From the NCBI GenBank assembly GCA_035638255.1, contig DASRAJ010000140.1:1-64000 (forward strand): 64,000 bases of DNA, read 5' to 3'. A program made the translations under genes and the position numbers. Positions 9,670-18,823 of this stretch are shown in pieces (the stretch's first letter is position 1; every line of letters begins with the position of its first letter). The notes under the pieces were generated by a model. The model saw only the letters and a program-made list of their open reading frames with translations, had not been told where the DNA came from and made no database searches. This DNA comes from DASRAJ01 sp035638255 (GTDB taxonomy: Bacteria > Bacteroidota > Bacteroidia > Chitinophagales > UBA10324).

Positions 9670-9896
9670 ACTCCTATTACCAAAGGATAATTTGCCAATT
9701 CTTCAGCTGGCTGCAATTCCGAAACGGAATTTTCCTGTTGCTGACTTTCGAGAAGTTTTTTGGCAACATCACGAGCAATCTCTAATGTTTCAGTTATAGT
9801 TCTGCCTTGAGCAATTAACCCCTGCACATCATCGGAGGTTGCAAGGAAAAACCCTTCCGGCAACTTTTCTATTTTAACAGTGATAATTCTTTCCAT
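9666..9896 (-). CDS. hicB: HicB-family antitoxin
   Basis: HicB neutralises HicA and usually represses its own operon. The protein shows the partial RNase H fold signature: a strand 'ITVKIEKLPEGFFLATSDDVQGLIAQGRTITETLEIARDV', with the G.. A.G.T..Ea pattern. No recognisable C-terminal DNA-binding domain is seen in the 76 residues, so autoregulation would need another route. The ATG at 9896 (MERIITVKI) is preferred over the upstream in-frame start at 9917, whose extra residues do not fit the fold. Confidence 0.88.
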   Translation of the reverse strand: MERIITVKIEKLPEGFFLATSDDVQGLIAQGRTITETLEIARDVAKKLLESQQQENSVSELQPAEELANYPLVIGV

Positions 9897-9999
9897 AGAA
9901 AATTTTGATAAGAGCAAAGCTACTCAAATGCTGAACTGAAAACAAGATTACTCACCGAATAAAATCAGACCTGTTGTTGAAGCGAAGGCAACTTAGAGT

Positions 10000-10680
10000 T
10001 TATGATTGACTTGTTTTTCTGGGTAACTTGAATTGATACGCCAGCCCCAAAGTCAAATTGAAGAAATGCAATTTCCTCGGCTCATCAATGGAAAAATTAT
10101 ATAGGGGCGTCAAATGGTATTGTGAGGTAAGTGATAAATCAAACCCTGATTTCACATACCCTAATTCAGCCTGCACTCCAAACTGGAATCTGTCGGCAGT
10201 TATGTCATGCGTGCTGGAAGTGGCTGTTACATTCGTCACGATCGAATTCACTTCAACTGTATAATCCACAGTTTCATTCCGGCGTTGCGATATTTGATAA
10301 CCGGCAAAGGCGCCTGCACCCGCATGAAATCCGAATGAAAATTTTCGCTGAACTGAAACGGGCGCTTCAACATATCCGAAAATTAAATGTTCATAGAAGT
10401 ACGAAGGCACAACAACATTATTCACCGGGTAAGCATCAACAAAATTGTATTTGTAGCTCTTGGTGTCAGCAATTAATTCAGCAGAAATAAAATATTTTTT
10501 GCTGAGAGGGATTCCTAACATGGCACCTGCCTTCCATCCATAATCACGATCGTAGTTTGTAAAACTCTCACCACCTATTGTCCCTGAAAAATTTATACCG
10601 GCGAGAGGGCCGAACGCCAATTGAGCATTGGTGATTCCAATCCATGAGGTGAAGATGAGACTCGCGCAGAAAACTTTCAT
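10000..10680 (-). CDS. Outer-membrane beta-barrel protein (PorT-like)
   Basis: A 226-residue secreted protein with a signal peptide (MKVFCASLIFTSWIGITNAQ). The barrel region has alternating aromatic/glycine strands (FGPLAGINFSG, WKAGAMLGIPLSKKYFISAEL, FGFHAGAGAFAGYQ, FQFGVQAELGYV). It ends in a hydrophobic strand, FNLTLGLAYQFKL. This matches the small Bacteroidota outer-membrane barrel family with PF13568-type architecture. Its substrate is unknown. The start at 10680 is chosen for the signal peptide; an in-frame ATG at 10710 would bury it. It is divergent from the patatin gene. Confidence 0.8.
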   Translation of the reverse strand: MKVFCASLIFTSWIGITNAQLAFGPLAGINFSGTIGGESFTNYDRDYGWKAGAMLGIPLSKKYFISAELIADTKSYKYNFVDAYPVNNVVVPSYFYEHLIFGYVEAPVSVQRKFSFGFHAGAGAFAGYQISQRRNETVDYTVEVNSIVTNVTATSSTHDITADRFQFGVQAELGYVKSGFDLSLTSQYHLTPLYNFSIDEPRKLHFFNLTLGLAYQFKLPRKTSQS

Positions 10681-10786
10681 GGAAGAGGAATTCCCGCAAC
10701 AAACGCGCACGCAAAAAAAATAGTATGTAATGAGAGTAATTTGGCACTACGAATTCTGTTTGTCTAATTTCCGTTTGCATCATTTC

Positions 10787-13027
10787 ATGACCCTGCTCCG
10801 CAACATCTTTTATTCTTTTCCAGTGCAACTCATCTTGTTGCACCTGCGGAAATTTTTGTTCATGCTCGTGCCGTGGCTGTTGCTCATGCTCATTGTAACC
10901 GGGCATTTGTTTGCGAAGTACGGGTGGCTTTACCTCTTTCTCGATCCCGAGTATTTCGGCAAAGTGAATTTTCTCAGCTTCTTTATAGTAGGTGTAGGAC
11001 TCGGTGGATTTATTTTTGTCTGGAACATCACGAGCTACATCCTCAACAGTTTTCGCTTTCCCTTCCTCGCTGCATTTGAAAGTCCGTTCCTGCGTTATTC
11101 CATCAACAATGCAGTCATTCCGCTCATTTTCATCATCATTTATTTCGCGTCACTTATAGAGTTTCAGTATTACGATGAGTTGAAATCGTTCTTCGAAGTG
11201 CTTGCTTACCAGGGAGCCCTCATCTGCGGTATGCTGATGATGCTGATGACCACTTCATTCCGGTACCTCAATATTCATGTAGAGAAATTAGCAGAGCGCA
11301 GCCAAAGACAAAAGGCAAATAAGCCCAACCGTGTTTTTCGCAAGTGGTGGTTTGAAGGGAAAGAAACTTCACCCCTCCCGCATGAGTTGCGTGTGGATTA
11401 TGTACTCATACATCCGTTTCGCGTTCGGCATGTGCGCGACGTGAAGCACTACCCCATGAACGAGCTGATGAAAGTATTCCGGCTCCATCACAAGAATGCG
11501 CTCATCATAGAATCCATGGCCTTGCTCCTCATTATCGCACTGGGTTTTCTGATGGAAGTTCCCTTCTTCCAAATTCCTGCAGCAGCCAGTATACTTCTCA
11601 TGCTCTCTATTTTGCTTGCTCCCATTGGAGCATTATCATTTTGGCTGAAGACATGGGCAGCTACTGCTTTCATTGCCTTGATCCTGTTGGTAAATCTCCT
11701 CGCGAAATTTGATTTCATAAGCCATGACAGCCGTGCTTATGGATGGGATTATAATAAAAGAACGGAGTACACACGCGGGAACATCGAACGAATAATGACA
11801 CCACAACAAGTAGAGCATGACAGGCAGGCGGGGTTAGAGATGTTGCGCAATTGGAAGCGGAAAGTTTCATCATACTATGATCCGCTGCAGAAGCCGCCGC
11901 TCATCATTGTCAATGCCAGCGGCGGCGGATTGAAGGCATCGTTATGGGCGTTTAGACTCATGCAAATTGCAGACAGCATTACTCACAATCGCTTCTTTGA
12001 TCATGTTGAATTCATCAGCGGCGCATCCGGAGGCATGATGGGTGAAGCATACTATCGTGAATTGTATCTGCACAGAGAACTCGGTGACTCCATTAATCTT
12101 CAGGATGAGAAATACGTTAACAACATTTCCAAAGATATTTTGAACGCCGTGTCATTCACGTATGTGGTGAATGATCTTTTGTTTCCGTGGCAAGGATTGG
12201 ACATCGGAAATTTGAAGTACCGAAAAGATCGTGGCTATGAGTTCGAGCGGCGACTCAATCAAAATACCAGCTACATCATGGACAAGAGAGTGAAAGACTA
12301 TTCTTTCGCTGAGCGAAATGGGTATTCACCATTGATGCTGCTTTCCCCGACCATTATTGCTGATGGAAGAAGATTGCTGATTTCGTCGCAACCCGTTTCT
12401 TACTTGGCGCAGCCAACAGATCGCATGCACTCATCAAATCCGCTGAAGGTAGATGGCATTGATGCAAATTTATTTTTCAGGAAACAAGGAGGTCCCAATC
12501 TTCTATACCTGAGCGCCATTCGCATGAATGCTACGTTTCCGTACATCATGCCCAACGTATATCTGCCCACGAACCCGTCTGCACAATGCATGGATGCAGG
12601 TATGCGTGACAACTACGGCGCCGAGCCTGCGATGCGTTTTCTTTACACATTCAAAGATTGGATCAACGTGAATTGCTCGCGCGTGATCATCATCCAGGCA
12701 CGTGGTGACTTCGAAAAAAATTATGAGCCGATTGTGGAAGCGCATCCTTCCCTGGTGCACAAGGTTTTGGATCCCATCAACAGCTTGTATTATAACTGGA
12801 GCGATTATCACGATTACACCGGTGATGAAGAATTCAGCATGGCGAAGAGCTGGCTGAATGTAGATTTGAATTTATTTTCTTTCGAGTATAAGCCCGAGAA
12901 AAAAAATGAGGTCGCTTCGATGAGCTTGCATTTGACCACGAGGGAGAAGCAAAGTATTCTCAGCACGATGGAAAATCCTTTAAACAGAAATAAACTGAGC
13001 GAGCTGGCAGCGTTGCTTTCGCAGTAA
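10787..13027 (+). CDS. Membrane-anchored patatin-like phospholipase
   Basis: The N-terminal 330 residues hold about six hydrophobic segments; the second half is a patatin/alpha-beta hydrolase core. Visible active-site features are a glycine-rich oxyanion loop (NASGGGLKASLWA), the nucleophile elbow GASGG (ISGASGGMMGEAYY), and the catalytic Asp in DAGMRDNYG. Patatins hydrolyse acyl esters of membrane lipids through a Ser-Asp dyad. Fusion to a large polytopic membrane domain places the active site at the inner membrane, cytosolic or periplasmic side unresolved. An in-frame ATG at 10730 is also possible; 10787 leaves room for a divergent promoter with the outer-membrane gene. The substrate is unknown. 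Confidence 0.75.
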   Translation: MTLLRNIFYSFPVQLILLHLRKFLFMLVPWLLLMLIVTGHLFAKYGWLYLFLDPEYFGKVNFLSFFIVGVGLGGFIFVWNITSYILNSFRFPFLAAFESPFLRYSINNAVIPLIFIIIYFASLIEFQYYDELKSFFEVLAYQGALICGMLMMLMTTSFRYLNIHVEKLAERSQRQKANKPNRVFRKWWFEGKETSPLPHELRVDYVLIHPFRVRHVRDVKHYPMNELMKVFRLHHKNALIIESMALLLIIALGFLMEVPFFQIPAAASILLMLSILLAPIGALSFWLKTWAATAFIALILLVNLLAKFDFISHDSRAYGWDYNKRTEYTRGNIERIMTPQQVEHDRQAGLEMLRNWKRKVSSYYDPLQKPPLIIVNASGGGLKASLWAFRLMQIADSITHNRFFDHVEFISGASGGMMGEAYYRELYLHRELGDSINLQDEKYVNNISKDILNAVSFTYVVNDLLFPWQGLDIGNLKYRKDRGYEFERRLNQNTSYIMDKRVKDYSFAERNGYSPLMLLSPTIIADGRRLLISSQPVSYLAQPTDRMHSSNPLKVDGIDANLFFRKQGGPNLLYLSAIRMNATFPYIMPNVYLPTNPSAQCMDAGMRDNYGAEPAMRFLYTFKDWINVNCSRVIIIQARGDFEKNYEPIVEAHPSLVHKVLDPINSLYYNWSDYHDYTGDEEFSMAKSWLNVDLNLFSFEYKPEKKNEVASMSLHLTTREKQSILSTMENPLNRNKLSELAALLSQ

Positions 13028-13033
13028 AGCCAT

Positions 13034-13243
13034 TGTCAATTGCGAGGAACATTAATATCGTCATTGCGAGGAACGAAGCGTGAGCACATAGCGTGGGCGT
13101 GACGAAGCAATCCCCACGAATTATCTACCCATTCACTTTCAGGTACTTCCTAACCCGGGCGGATTGCTTCCCGAAGAAAAATCGGGACAGGTCAGAAAAG
13201 CTCCCCGCTAATCCTTACACAGTTTTCTTCGCAATGACACAGA
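13034..13243. repeat. Dispersed intergenic repeat (ATTGCGAGGA...GAAGCAATC type)
   Basis: The spacer after the patatin gene holds copies of TCATTGCGAGGAACGAAGCG, ending GACGAAGCAATCC. An inverted partner follows (GGATTGCTTCCCGA...TTCTTCGCAATGAC). The same family recurs at 24524-24630. Such elements are common between genes in Bacteroidota. No gene is seen here. Confidence 0.75.
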
Positions 13244-13247
13244 AGAC

Positions 13248-13892
13248 TTACTGAACCACTACTCTTTTCGTCAGCGTTGCATCGCCAATCTCAAGCGTAA
13301 CAAAATAAATTCCGTTACTAATATTTGAAGACAACGAAACGGATTCATGAAACTCCCCTGAAGGAATATTTCCCCGATACAATGTCTGAATCTTCGTCCC
13401 CAAAATATTATAGAGTGAAACATCAACAACCCTGTCAGTGGCTGTAAGCCCTGACAGTGGTTGAGTGAGCGTAAACTGAAATTGAATATTGCTTCGCAAA
13501 GGATTGCCAATGATATTGAAATTAGAAATTGCCACGGAAGGATTTGAAATTCCTGTCGGCCACGATGCGACAAATTTTCCGCCCATCAGCGGTCCGTCCG
13601 GAACACTGATATAATTGTATGTGCCGGAGAATAAAACCACATAAGTATAACTCGTGTTTTGCTCATCGAGAGGTTTAGTCCATGCTTCTGCGCCAGGAGG
13701 AATTCCATTCGATGATGTTGTATGATTTCCTTCTACCCAAACCCATTTCACAGTATCGCCAACAAGTATGCTGTCGAAGGGTTGTGTGAATTGAAAATTG
13801 ATTGCTTCAATGGTGTACTGGGTGGCTTTAGAAAATTTCACGCATCCTGAACTCAGCAATACTGCGAGTAATATTTTTTGTAACAACTTCAT
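13248..13892 (-). CDS. Secreted cupredoxin-like protein with T9SS sorting domain; copper ligands lost
   Basis: The protein has a signal peptide, a plastocyanin/azurin-like domain (residues 25-112: VGDTVKWVWVEGNHTTSS, then TSYTYVVLFSGTYNY), and a C-terminal T9SS type A sorting domain (NPLRSNIQFQF...VSLYNILGTKI...GIYFVTLEIGDATLTKRVVVQ). In the family the copper is held by His, Cys, His and Met. Here His57 is present, but the YxC..H segment reads YISVPD, so the expected Cys is Ser96 and the second His is Asp99. Copper binding and electron transfer are therefore unlikely, and the fold may serve adhesion. Monocistronic. Confidence 0.82.
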   Translation of the reverse strand: MKLLQKILLAVLLSSGCVKFSKATQYTIEAINFQFTQPFDSILVGDTVKWVWVEGNHTTSSNGIPPGAEAWTKPLDEQNTSYTYVVLFSGTYNYISVPDGPLMGGKFVASWPTGISNPSVAISNFNIIGNPLRSNIQFQFTLTQPLSGLTATDRVVDVSLYNILGTKIQTLYRGNIPSGEFHESVSLSSNISNGIYFVTLEIGDATLTKRVVVQ

Positions 13893-14079
13893 AATGCTTT
13901 TGTTTTTCTTTCAGGATTAAATTCGAAAACCGCACCGGCAATAGGCAAAGATGCTGAACAAAGTTTTGGTTGAGAAAAAAATGAAGGTATAGTGAGAAAT
14001 GTTTATCTATCTTCGAAGGAGCTTCCTTTGCAGAGTTTGATTTCACATTCATCATTTTAAACTCTTAAATCTCCTTCTC

Positions 14080-16716
14080 ATGAAAACATTATCTACTCTT
14101 TTCGCTCTGTGTCTGCTCCTCTCATTTACTACACTTCATGCCCAGGCTCCTGCAATTCTTTGGCAGAAATGTCTCGGAGGATCCGGTACTGAAGGAATAA
14201 GTCTGGCAACCAATTTTCAGTTCCCCCCATTGAACCCGGCAACTATTCAACAAACTCCCGATGGAGGATACATATTCGCAGGCAATTCCACCTCCAATAA
14301 TGGTGATGTTACAGGCAATCATGGTGGTTCGGATTATTGGGTGGTGAAGATGGACAGTGTGGGAAATTTAGTTTGGCAAAAATCTTACGGAGGATCGAAT
14401 AATGACCTTGCAACCTCAGTTGATCAAACTTCCGATGGAGGATATGTGGTGGCAGGACATACTTATTCAAGCGACGGAGATGTAGAAGGACTTCATGGTA
14501 CTGATGCTGATAGCTGGGTAATAAAACTTGATGGTACAGGTAACCTGCAATGGCAAAGAGCATTAGGCGGATCACGTTACGATGGCGCTCGCTCAATTAA
14601 GCAAACTGCCGATGGGGGATACATTGTTGCCTGCTTTACTCAATCCGTTAATGACGGAGATGTTTCCGGTTTCCATCTCGGCTGGGGTGATTATTGGATC
14701 GTGAAGCTTGATGGTGTCGGTAATTTGTTATGGCAAAACTGTTTAGGAGGAGGAGATTTCGATGTTCCTTATTCCATTCAACCAACACTTGACGGAGGAT
14801 ATGTCGTTGCCGGTTATTCTCAATCTGCTGACGGTGATGTGATAGGTCATAGCGATTGCAGTTATGGTGCTCCCAAGGATTATTGTGCTCCAAATTCCTG
14901 GATTGTAAAATTGGACGCTGATGGCAATATTCAATTGCAAAAATGTTTGAAATTCGAATCAGTAGAAAAGGCCTACTCTATTGTTCAAACTTCTGATGCA
15001 GGATATGCTATGGTGGGTGAAGGTGCTTATTCATCTACAGCGCCATCTAATGTTTATGCCGTAAAATTAGATTCGACAGGGAATGTGACTTGGCGCAAAT
15101 CATTTGGAGGGAGCGGCAGCGATATAGGATATTCTATCAGGCAACTTTCTGATGGAAGATACATTATTGCCGGATTTACAGCTTCATCAGACGGAGATAT
15201 CACAAACAATCATGGAGTGAATGACTTCTGGATTTTTGCTCTGGATGCTTCTGGAAATTTGCAATGGCAAAAATCATTTGGTGGAACAGGCAGCGATGTC
15301 GGCAATTCCATTCAGCAAACATCTGATGGAGGATTTGCGTTGGCGGGATATTCCGAATCAAATGATGGTGATGTTTCAGGAAATCACGGGGCCAGAGATT
15401 ACTGGGTAATGAAGCTGCAAAAAGAAGACACTGCAGTCATAACTTTGCCTCTGGCACTTTCTGGTCTTTGTACTTCGCAAACTGTGAGCGTTGGTTACTC
15501 CGTCATACGCAACTTCAATACAGGAAATATTTTTACTGCACAACTGTCTGACGCCAGTGGAAGTTTTGGAACGCCCGTGAATATCGGTTCACTTGCATCC
15601 ACTACTTCAGGAACCATTCAAGCAACCATTCCATCGAATGTTTCAGGCCTTCACTACCGAATTCGGGTGGTCAGTTCAAATCCGGTCCGCATTGGGACTG
15701 ATAATAAAGGTGATCTTATCCTGAATAGTACAACTCCACCCGCAGCAGATGCCGCCATAACATCTGCGGGTGCTACCACTATTTGTACTCCGCAAACTGT
15801 GACATTATCTGTAGCTTCATCAGGATTTACCTATCAGTGGAAAAAAGGAGGAGCAGCAATATCCGGAGCGACATTACAAAGCTTTACAGCTTCTTCCACG
15901 GGAGCTTATAGCTGCGATGTAGGCAACACTTGTGGAATTACTTCTTCCAATTCTATCACTGTTACTGTGAATGGGTATCCAATCTCTCCGCAGGCGGCTA
16001 TTACTGCAGGAGGTCCGACAGCGTTATGCTCCGGTGAAAATGTTGTTCTCACCGTTGCAACAGCAGGTTTAACATATCAGTGGAGAAAAGGTACCAAGGA
16101 TATTTCCGGTGCTACCGCACAGAGTTTTACGGTAAATAAATCAGCCAGCTACGTATGCGTAGTGAGCAACAATTGCGGAGCTATATTATCCAATTCAATT
16201 ACCGTCACTATAAATCCGCGTCCTACTGCTTCTGTTTCAGCCGCGCCTTGTTCCGGCGGAGCAGTATTGCTCACCTGTGCTTTCACTCCCGGTAGTGGTG
16301 TAACTTTTCAGTGGACAAAAGGGAATGTAAATGTGAACGGTGCTACCAATCCGACATTCAGCGCTACATCGAAGGGAACCTATAAATGTCTCGTTACGAG
16401 TACTGCAACCGGTTGCACCAAACTATCAAACGGAGCGAAGGTGACGATTACCTGCAAGGTGGGTGATGTGGTGAATGAAGACAAGGTGATTGTTTATCCA
16501 AATCCTACCTCAGATTACTTTAACATCAATACGGAGCAACTTGATCCTCAAAGCGTGATCTACATTTATGATCTCACGGGAAGATTGGTTGAAAGCCATC
16601 AGGTAAATGGTGAGGAAATGAAAGTTGGTGAAGCACTTGCAAACGGAGTTTATTTCTTAAAGATCGCAGGGAATAATGAAAAGATGGAGGTGATTAAACT
16701 GGTGAAGAATTTCTGA
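14080..16716 (+). CDS. Large T9SS-secreted repeat protein (propeller repeats + Ig-like domains)
   Basis: The 878-residue protein has a signal peptide (ends LHAQ) and about seven tandem repeats of roughly 60-65 residues. Each repeat has the pattern 'LWQK.GGS..D...SI.QT.DGGYI.AG.S.S.DGDV.G.HG..DYWV.KLD..GN' (residues 25-450), suggesting a beta-propeller. Three Ig-like or PKD-like domains follow, with repeated 'TYQWKKGG..ISGAT.QSFT...G.Y.C' blocks. The protein ends in a complete T9SS type A sorting domain (VIVYPNPTSDYFNI...YDLTGRLVESH...NGVYFLKIAGNNEKMEVIKLVKNF). It is expected to be exported and attached to the cell surface. A role in adhesion or polymer binding is inferred only from the architecture. 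Confidence 0.88.
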   Translation: MKTLSTLFALCLLLSFTTLHAQAPAILWQKCLGGSGTEGISLATNFQFPPLNPATIQQTPDGGYIFAGNSTSNNGDVTGNHGGSDYWVVKMDSVGNLVWQKSYGGSNNDLATSVDQTSDGGYVVAGHTYSSDGDVEGLHGTDADSWVIKLDGTGNLQWQRALGGSRYDGARSIKQTADGGYIVACFTQSVNDGDVSGFHLGWGDYWIVKLDGVGNLLWQNCLGGGDFDVPYSIQPTLDGGYVVAGYSQSADGDVIGHSDCSYGAPKDYCAPNSWIVKLDADGNIQLQKCLKFESVEKAYSIVQTSDAGYAMVGEGAYSSTAPSNVYAVKLDSTGNVTWRKSFGGSGSDIGYSIRQLSDGRYIIAGFTASSDGDITNNHGVNDFWIFALDASGNLQWQKSFGGTGSDVGNSIQQTSDGGFALAGYSESNDGDVSGNHGARDYWVMKLQKEDTAVITLPLALSGLCTSQTVSVGYSVIRNFNTGNIFTAQLSDASGSFGTPVNIGSLASTTSGTIQATIPSNVSGLHYRIRVVSSNPVRIGTDNKGDLILNSTTPPAADAAITSAGATTICTPQTVTLSVASSGFTYQWKKGGAAISGATLQSFTASSTGAYSCDVGNTCGITSSNSITVTVNGYPISPQAAITAGGPTALCSGENVVLTVATAGLTYQWRKGTKDISGATAQSFTVNKSASYVCVVSNNCGAILSNSITVTINPRPTASVSAAPCSGGAVLLTCAFTPGSGVTFQWTKGNVNVNGATNPTFSATSKGTYKCLVTSTATGCTKLSNGAKVTITCKVGDVVNEDKVIVYPNPTSDYFNINTEQLDPQSVIYIYDLTGRLVESHQVNGEEMKVGEALANGVYFLKIAGNNEKMEVIKLVKNF

Positions 16717-16730
16717 AAATTGAAGTACCA

Positions 16731-17178
16731 ATGAAACTTCCCAGATACGAACTCAAGGCAGAAAAATCTTTGATGGTTTTTGAGTTCGTTAGCGAAGGCC
16801 CCCAAAGGTTTAATTCCAAAGATTGTCAAGTTCAGTGAGACTAATTTAAGTGGACTTGACAATTTCGCCTTTGGCGATAAAGAATTGGGAACGGATGACC
16901 TTAACGACTTTGTGATCTCAAATAATGGAGACAGCGAAAAAGTTTTGGCGACAGTAGTTGCAGCGGTGTATGGTTTTACAGAAAAGCATCTTGACTGTTG
17001 GATTTACGCCACCGGAAGTACTAAATCACGAACACGGCTTTACAGAATAGGTATTTCAAAGTATATCGGCGAAATCAGAAATGATTTTGAAATTTATGGC
17101 CTCAAGAATAGTGAGTGGGAAATCTTCGAGAAGGAAACAGAGTACGAAGCTTTCCTTGCAAAACGAAAAAACAAGTAA
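16731..17178 (+). pseudogene. DUF6934-like protein, split by a one-base frameshift
   Basis: The N-terminus (MKLPRYELKAEKSLMVFEFVSEGP) and the following 127-residue part (GLIPKIVKFSETNL...TGSTKSRTRLYRIGISKY...FEKETEYEAF) match one continuous small protein. This family is widespread in Bacteroidota, now called DUF6934 in my recollection. The frames are joined by a run of five Cs at 16799-16803; removing one C restores EGPKGLIPKIV. Either the gene is decayed, or the homopolymer is a sequencing error. It lies 9 bases upstream of a 55-residue gene. The function is unknown; the pair has the size and spacing of a toxin-antitoxin module, which is only an inference. Confidence 0.75.
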
Positions 17179-17187
17179 GTTTGTGGA

Positions 17188-17355
17188 ATGAGCATTAAGG
17201 AATTAAATAAAAGAAAAGTGCCTGTTGTTCGAATTGACAACTCTCTTGAAAAATACAAGAAGTTGCCACTCTTTCAAGACAAAGTAGACAAGGCAAATGA
17301 AATGCTTCGCACTGTAGGATTACCCAAATCGAAAAAGCATAAAAAGGTAACTTAG
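17188..17355 (+). CDS. Small protein of 55 residues, partner of the DUF6934-like gene
   Basis: The ATG at 17188 opens a basic 55-residue protein with the segment VPVVRIDNSLEKYKKLPLFQ and the tail GLPKSKKHKKVT. It begins 9 bases after the frameshifted DUF6934-like gene on the same strand and overlaps the hflX 3' end by four bases in convergent orientation. The length, spacing and coding character (acidic-basic alternation, no rare codons) support a real gene. I do not recognise a domain. Confidence 0.6.
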   Translation: MSIKELNKRKVPVVRIDNSLEKYKKLPLFQDKVDKANEMLRTVGLPKSKKHKKVT

Positions 17356-18635
17356 AAGAACGCTGCCTTATACGGATACCTCTTCAAATACATTTCCTTC
17401 GCCAAATCATAAAGCTTCGTTCGCAGCTCATCCAGGTGCTCTTTCTTCGTGGCAGAAATAAAAACACAATTTCCTTTTGTTTGTTTCTGCCAACTGCTTT
17501 TCAGTTGATGCAGTAACTCTTCTTTCACTTCAGGCGGCAGCAGCGGATCAAATTGTTTATCCTCATACAAATCCATCTTGTTGAAGACCATCAGCACTGA
17601 TTTTTCATGCACACCCAATTCCAGCAGCGTTTCATTCACCACCTGGATCTGATCTTCAAAGAATGGATGGGCGATATCAACAACATGAAGCAGAATGTCT
17701 GCTTCCCGAACTTCATCAAGAGTGGATTTAAAACTCTCGACAAGATGGTGAGGCAGCTTGCGGATGAAACCCACAGTGTCACTCAGCAGCATCGGCATTC
17801 TTTCCAGCACCAGTTTGCGTGTGGTGGTGTCGAGTGTTGCGAACAATTTATTTTCTGCAAACACCTCTGATTTACTCAGCACATTCATGAGCGTGCTCTT
17901 GCCAACGTTGGTGTAACCCACGAGCGCCACCCGAATCAATTCACCGCGTGACTGGCGTTGCGTCCGATTCTGACGGTCAATTTTCTCCAGCTCTTTTTTC
18001 AGCAGCGAAATCTGGTGCTTCACCACACGGCGGTCTGTTTCAATTTCTTTTTCACCGGGACCACGCATCCCGATACCTCCCTGCTGCCGCTCTAAGTGCG
18101 TCCATAAACCTTTCAGGCGCGGGAGTAAGTATTGAAGCTGGGCCAACTCCACCTGGGCTTTCGCCTGTGCTGTGCGTGCGCGGCTGGCGAAGATGTCGAG
18201 GATGAGATTACTGCGGTCGAGGATTTTTATTTTCAATTCCTTTTCGATGTTGTTGGTTTGAGTGCCATTCAAATCATCATCGAAGATCACGAGGTCAATC
18301 TCTTTATCATTCACATAGTGCCTGATCTCTTCTAATTTTCCGGAACCAATAAGCGTTCGGGGGTCGGTGGAATAAAGTTTTTGAGTAAACCTTTTGAGAG
18401 TAACCGCACCCGCAGTTTCGGCGAGAAAAGCGAGTTCATCGAGATATTCTTTTACCTGATCTTCACCCTGATTTTTGTGAATCACACCGATCAATATAGC
18501 TTTCTCTTTCTGGTGCTCCTGCTGTTTGATTAATGGCATTCTCTTGTTTTTCCCTTCAGTAATGAGTGACGAAAATACCGCGATAAAATTTGAAGTGTAT
18601 GTCGAGTCTGTTTTCATGGACATGATTATCTTCAT
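17352..18635 (-). CDS. hflX: GTPase HflX
   Basis: HflX is a ribosome-associated GTPase that rescues or recycles stalled 70S and 50S particles, especially under heat stress. The chain has an N-terminal HflX domain (LIGSGKLEE, RTAQAKAQVELAQLQYLLPRL with GGIGMRGPGE) and a G domain with P-loop GYTNVGKST, DTVGF, NKMD and SATK. At 427 residues it is slightly longer than most; a second start at 18539 (MPLIKQQ) would give about 395 residues and fits the family length better. It is divergent from the biosynthetic operon at 18824. Confidence 0.92.
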   Translation of the reverse strand: MKIIMSMKTDSTYTSNFIAVFSSLITEGKNKRMPLIKQQEHQKEKAILIGVIHKNQGEDQVKEYLDELAFLAETAGAVTLKRFTQKLYSTDPRTLIGSGKLEEIRHYVNDKEIDLVIFDDDLNGTQTNNIEKELKIKILDRSNLILDIFASRARTAQAKAQVELAQLQYLLPRLKGLWTHLERQQGGIGMRGPGEKEIETDRRVVKHQISLLKKELEKIDRQNRTQRQSRGELIRVALVGYTNVGKSTLMNVLSKSEVFAENKLFATLDTTTRKLVLERMPMLLSDTVGFIRKLPHHLVESFKSTLDEVREADILLHVVDIAHPFFEDQIQVVNETLLELGVHEKSVLMVFNKMDLYEDKQFDPLLPPEVKEELLHQLKSSWQKQTKGNCVFISATKKEHLDELRTKLYDLAKEMYLKRYPYKAAFF

Positions 18636-18823
18636 GATTAATCTGTCTCCTTGCCGGAAATAGTTTTTGATAACTTTGAAAAATTACCCGACTGCAAGCG
18701 CGCACAACCCATCAGAGGTGAGAAGAAAACTATCGGAAAATTATTTTCGCACTGAGTTTGATCAGATACATTTAAAAACTGAATTTGGAGTATTAAACTC
18801 AGATGCGGAGATGATTTCAACTT

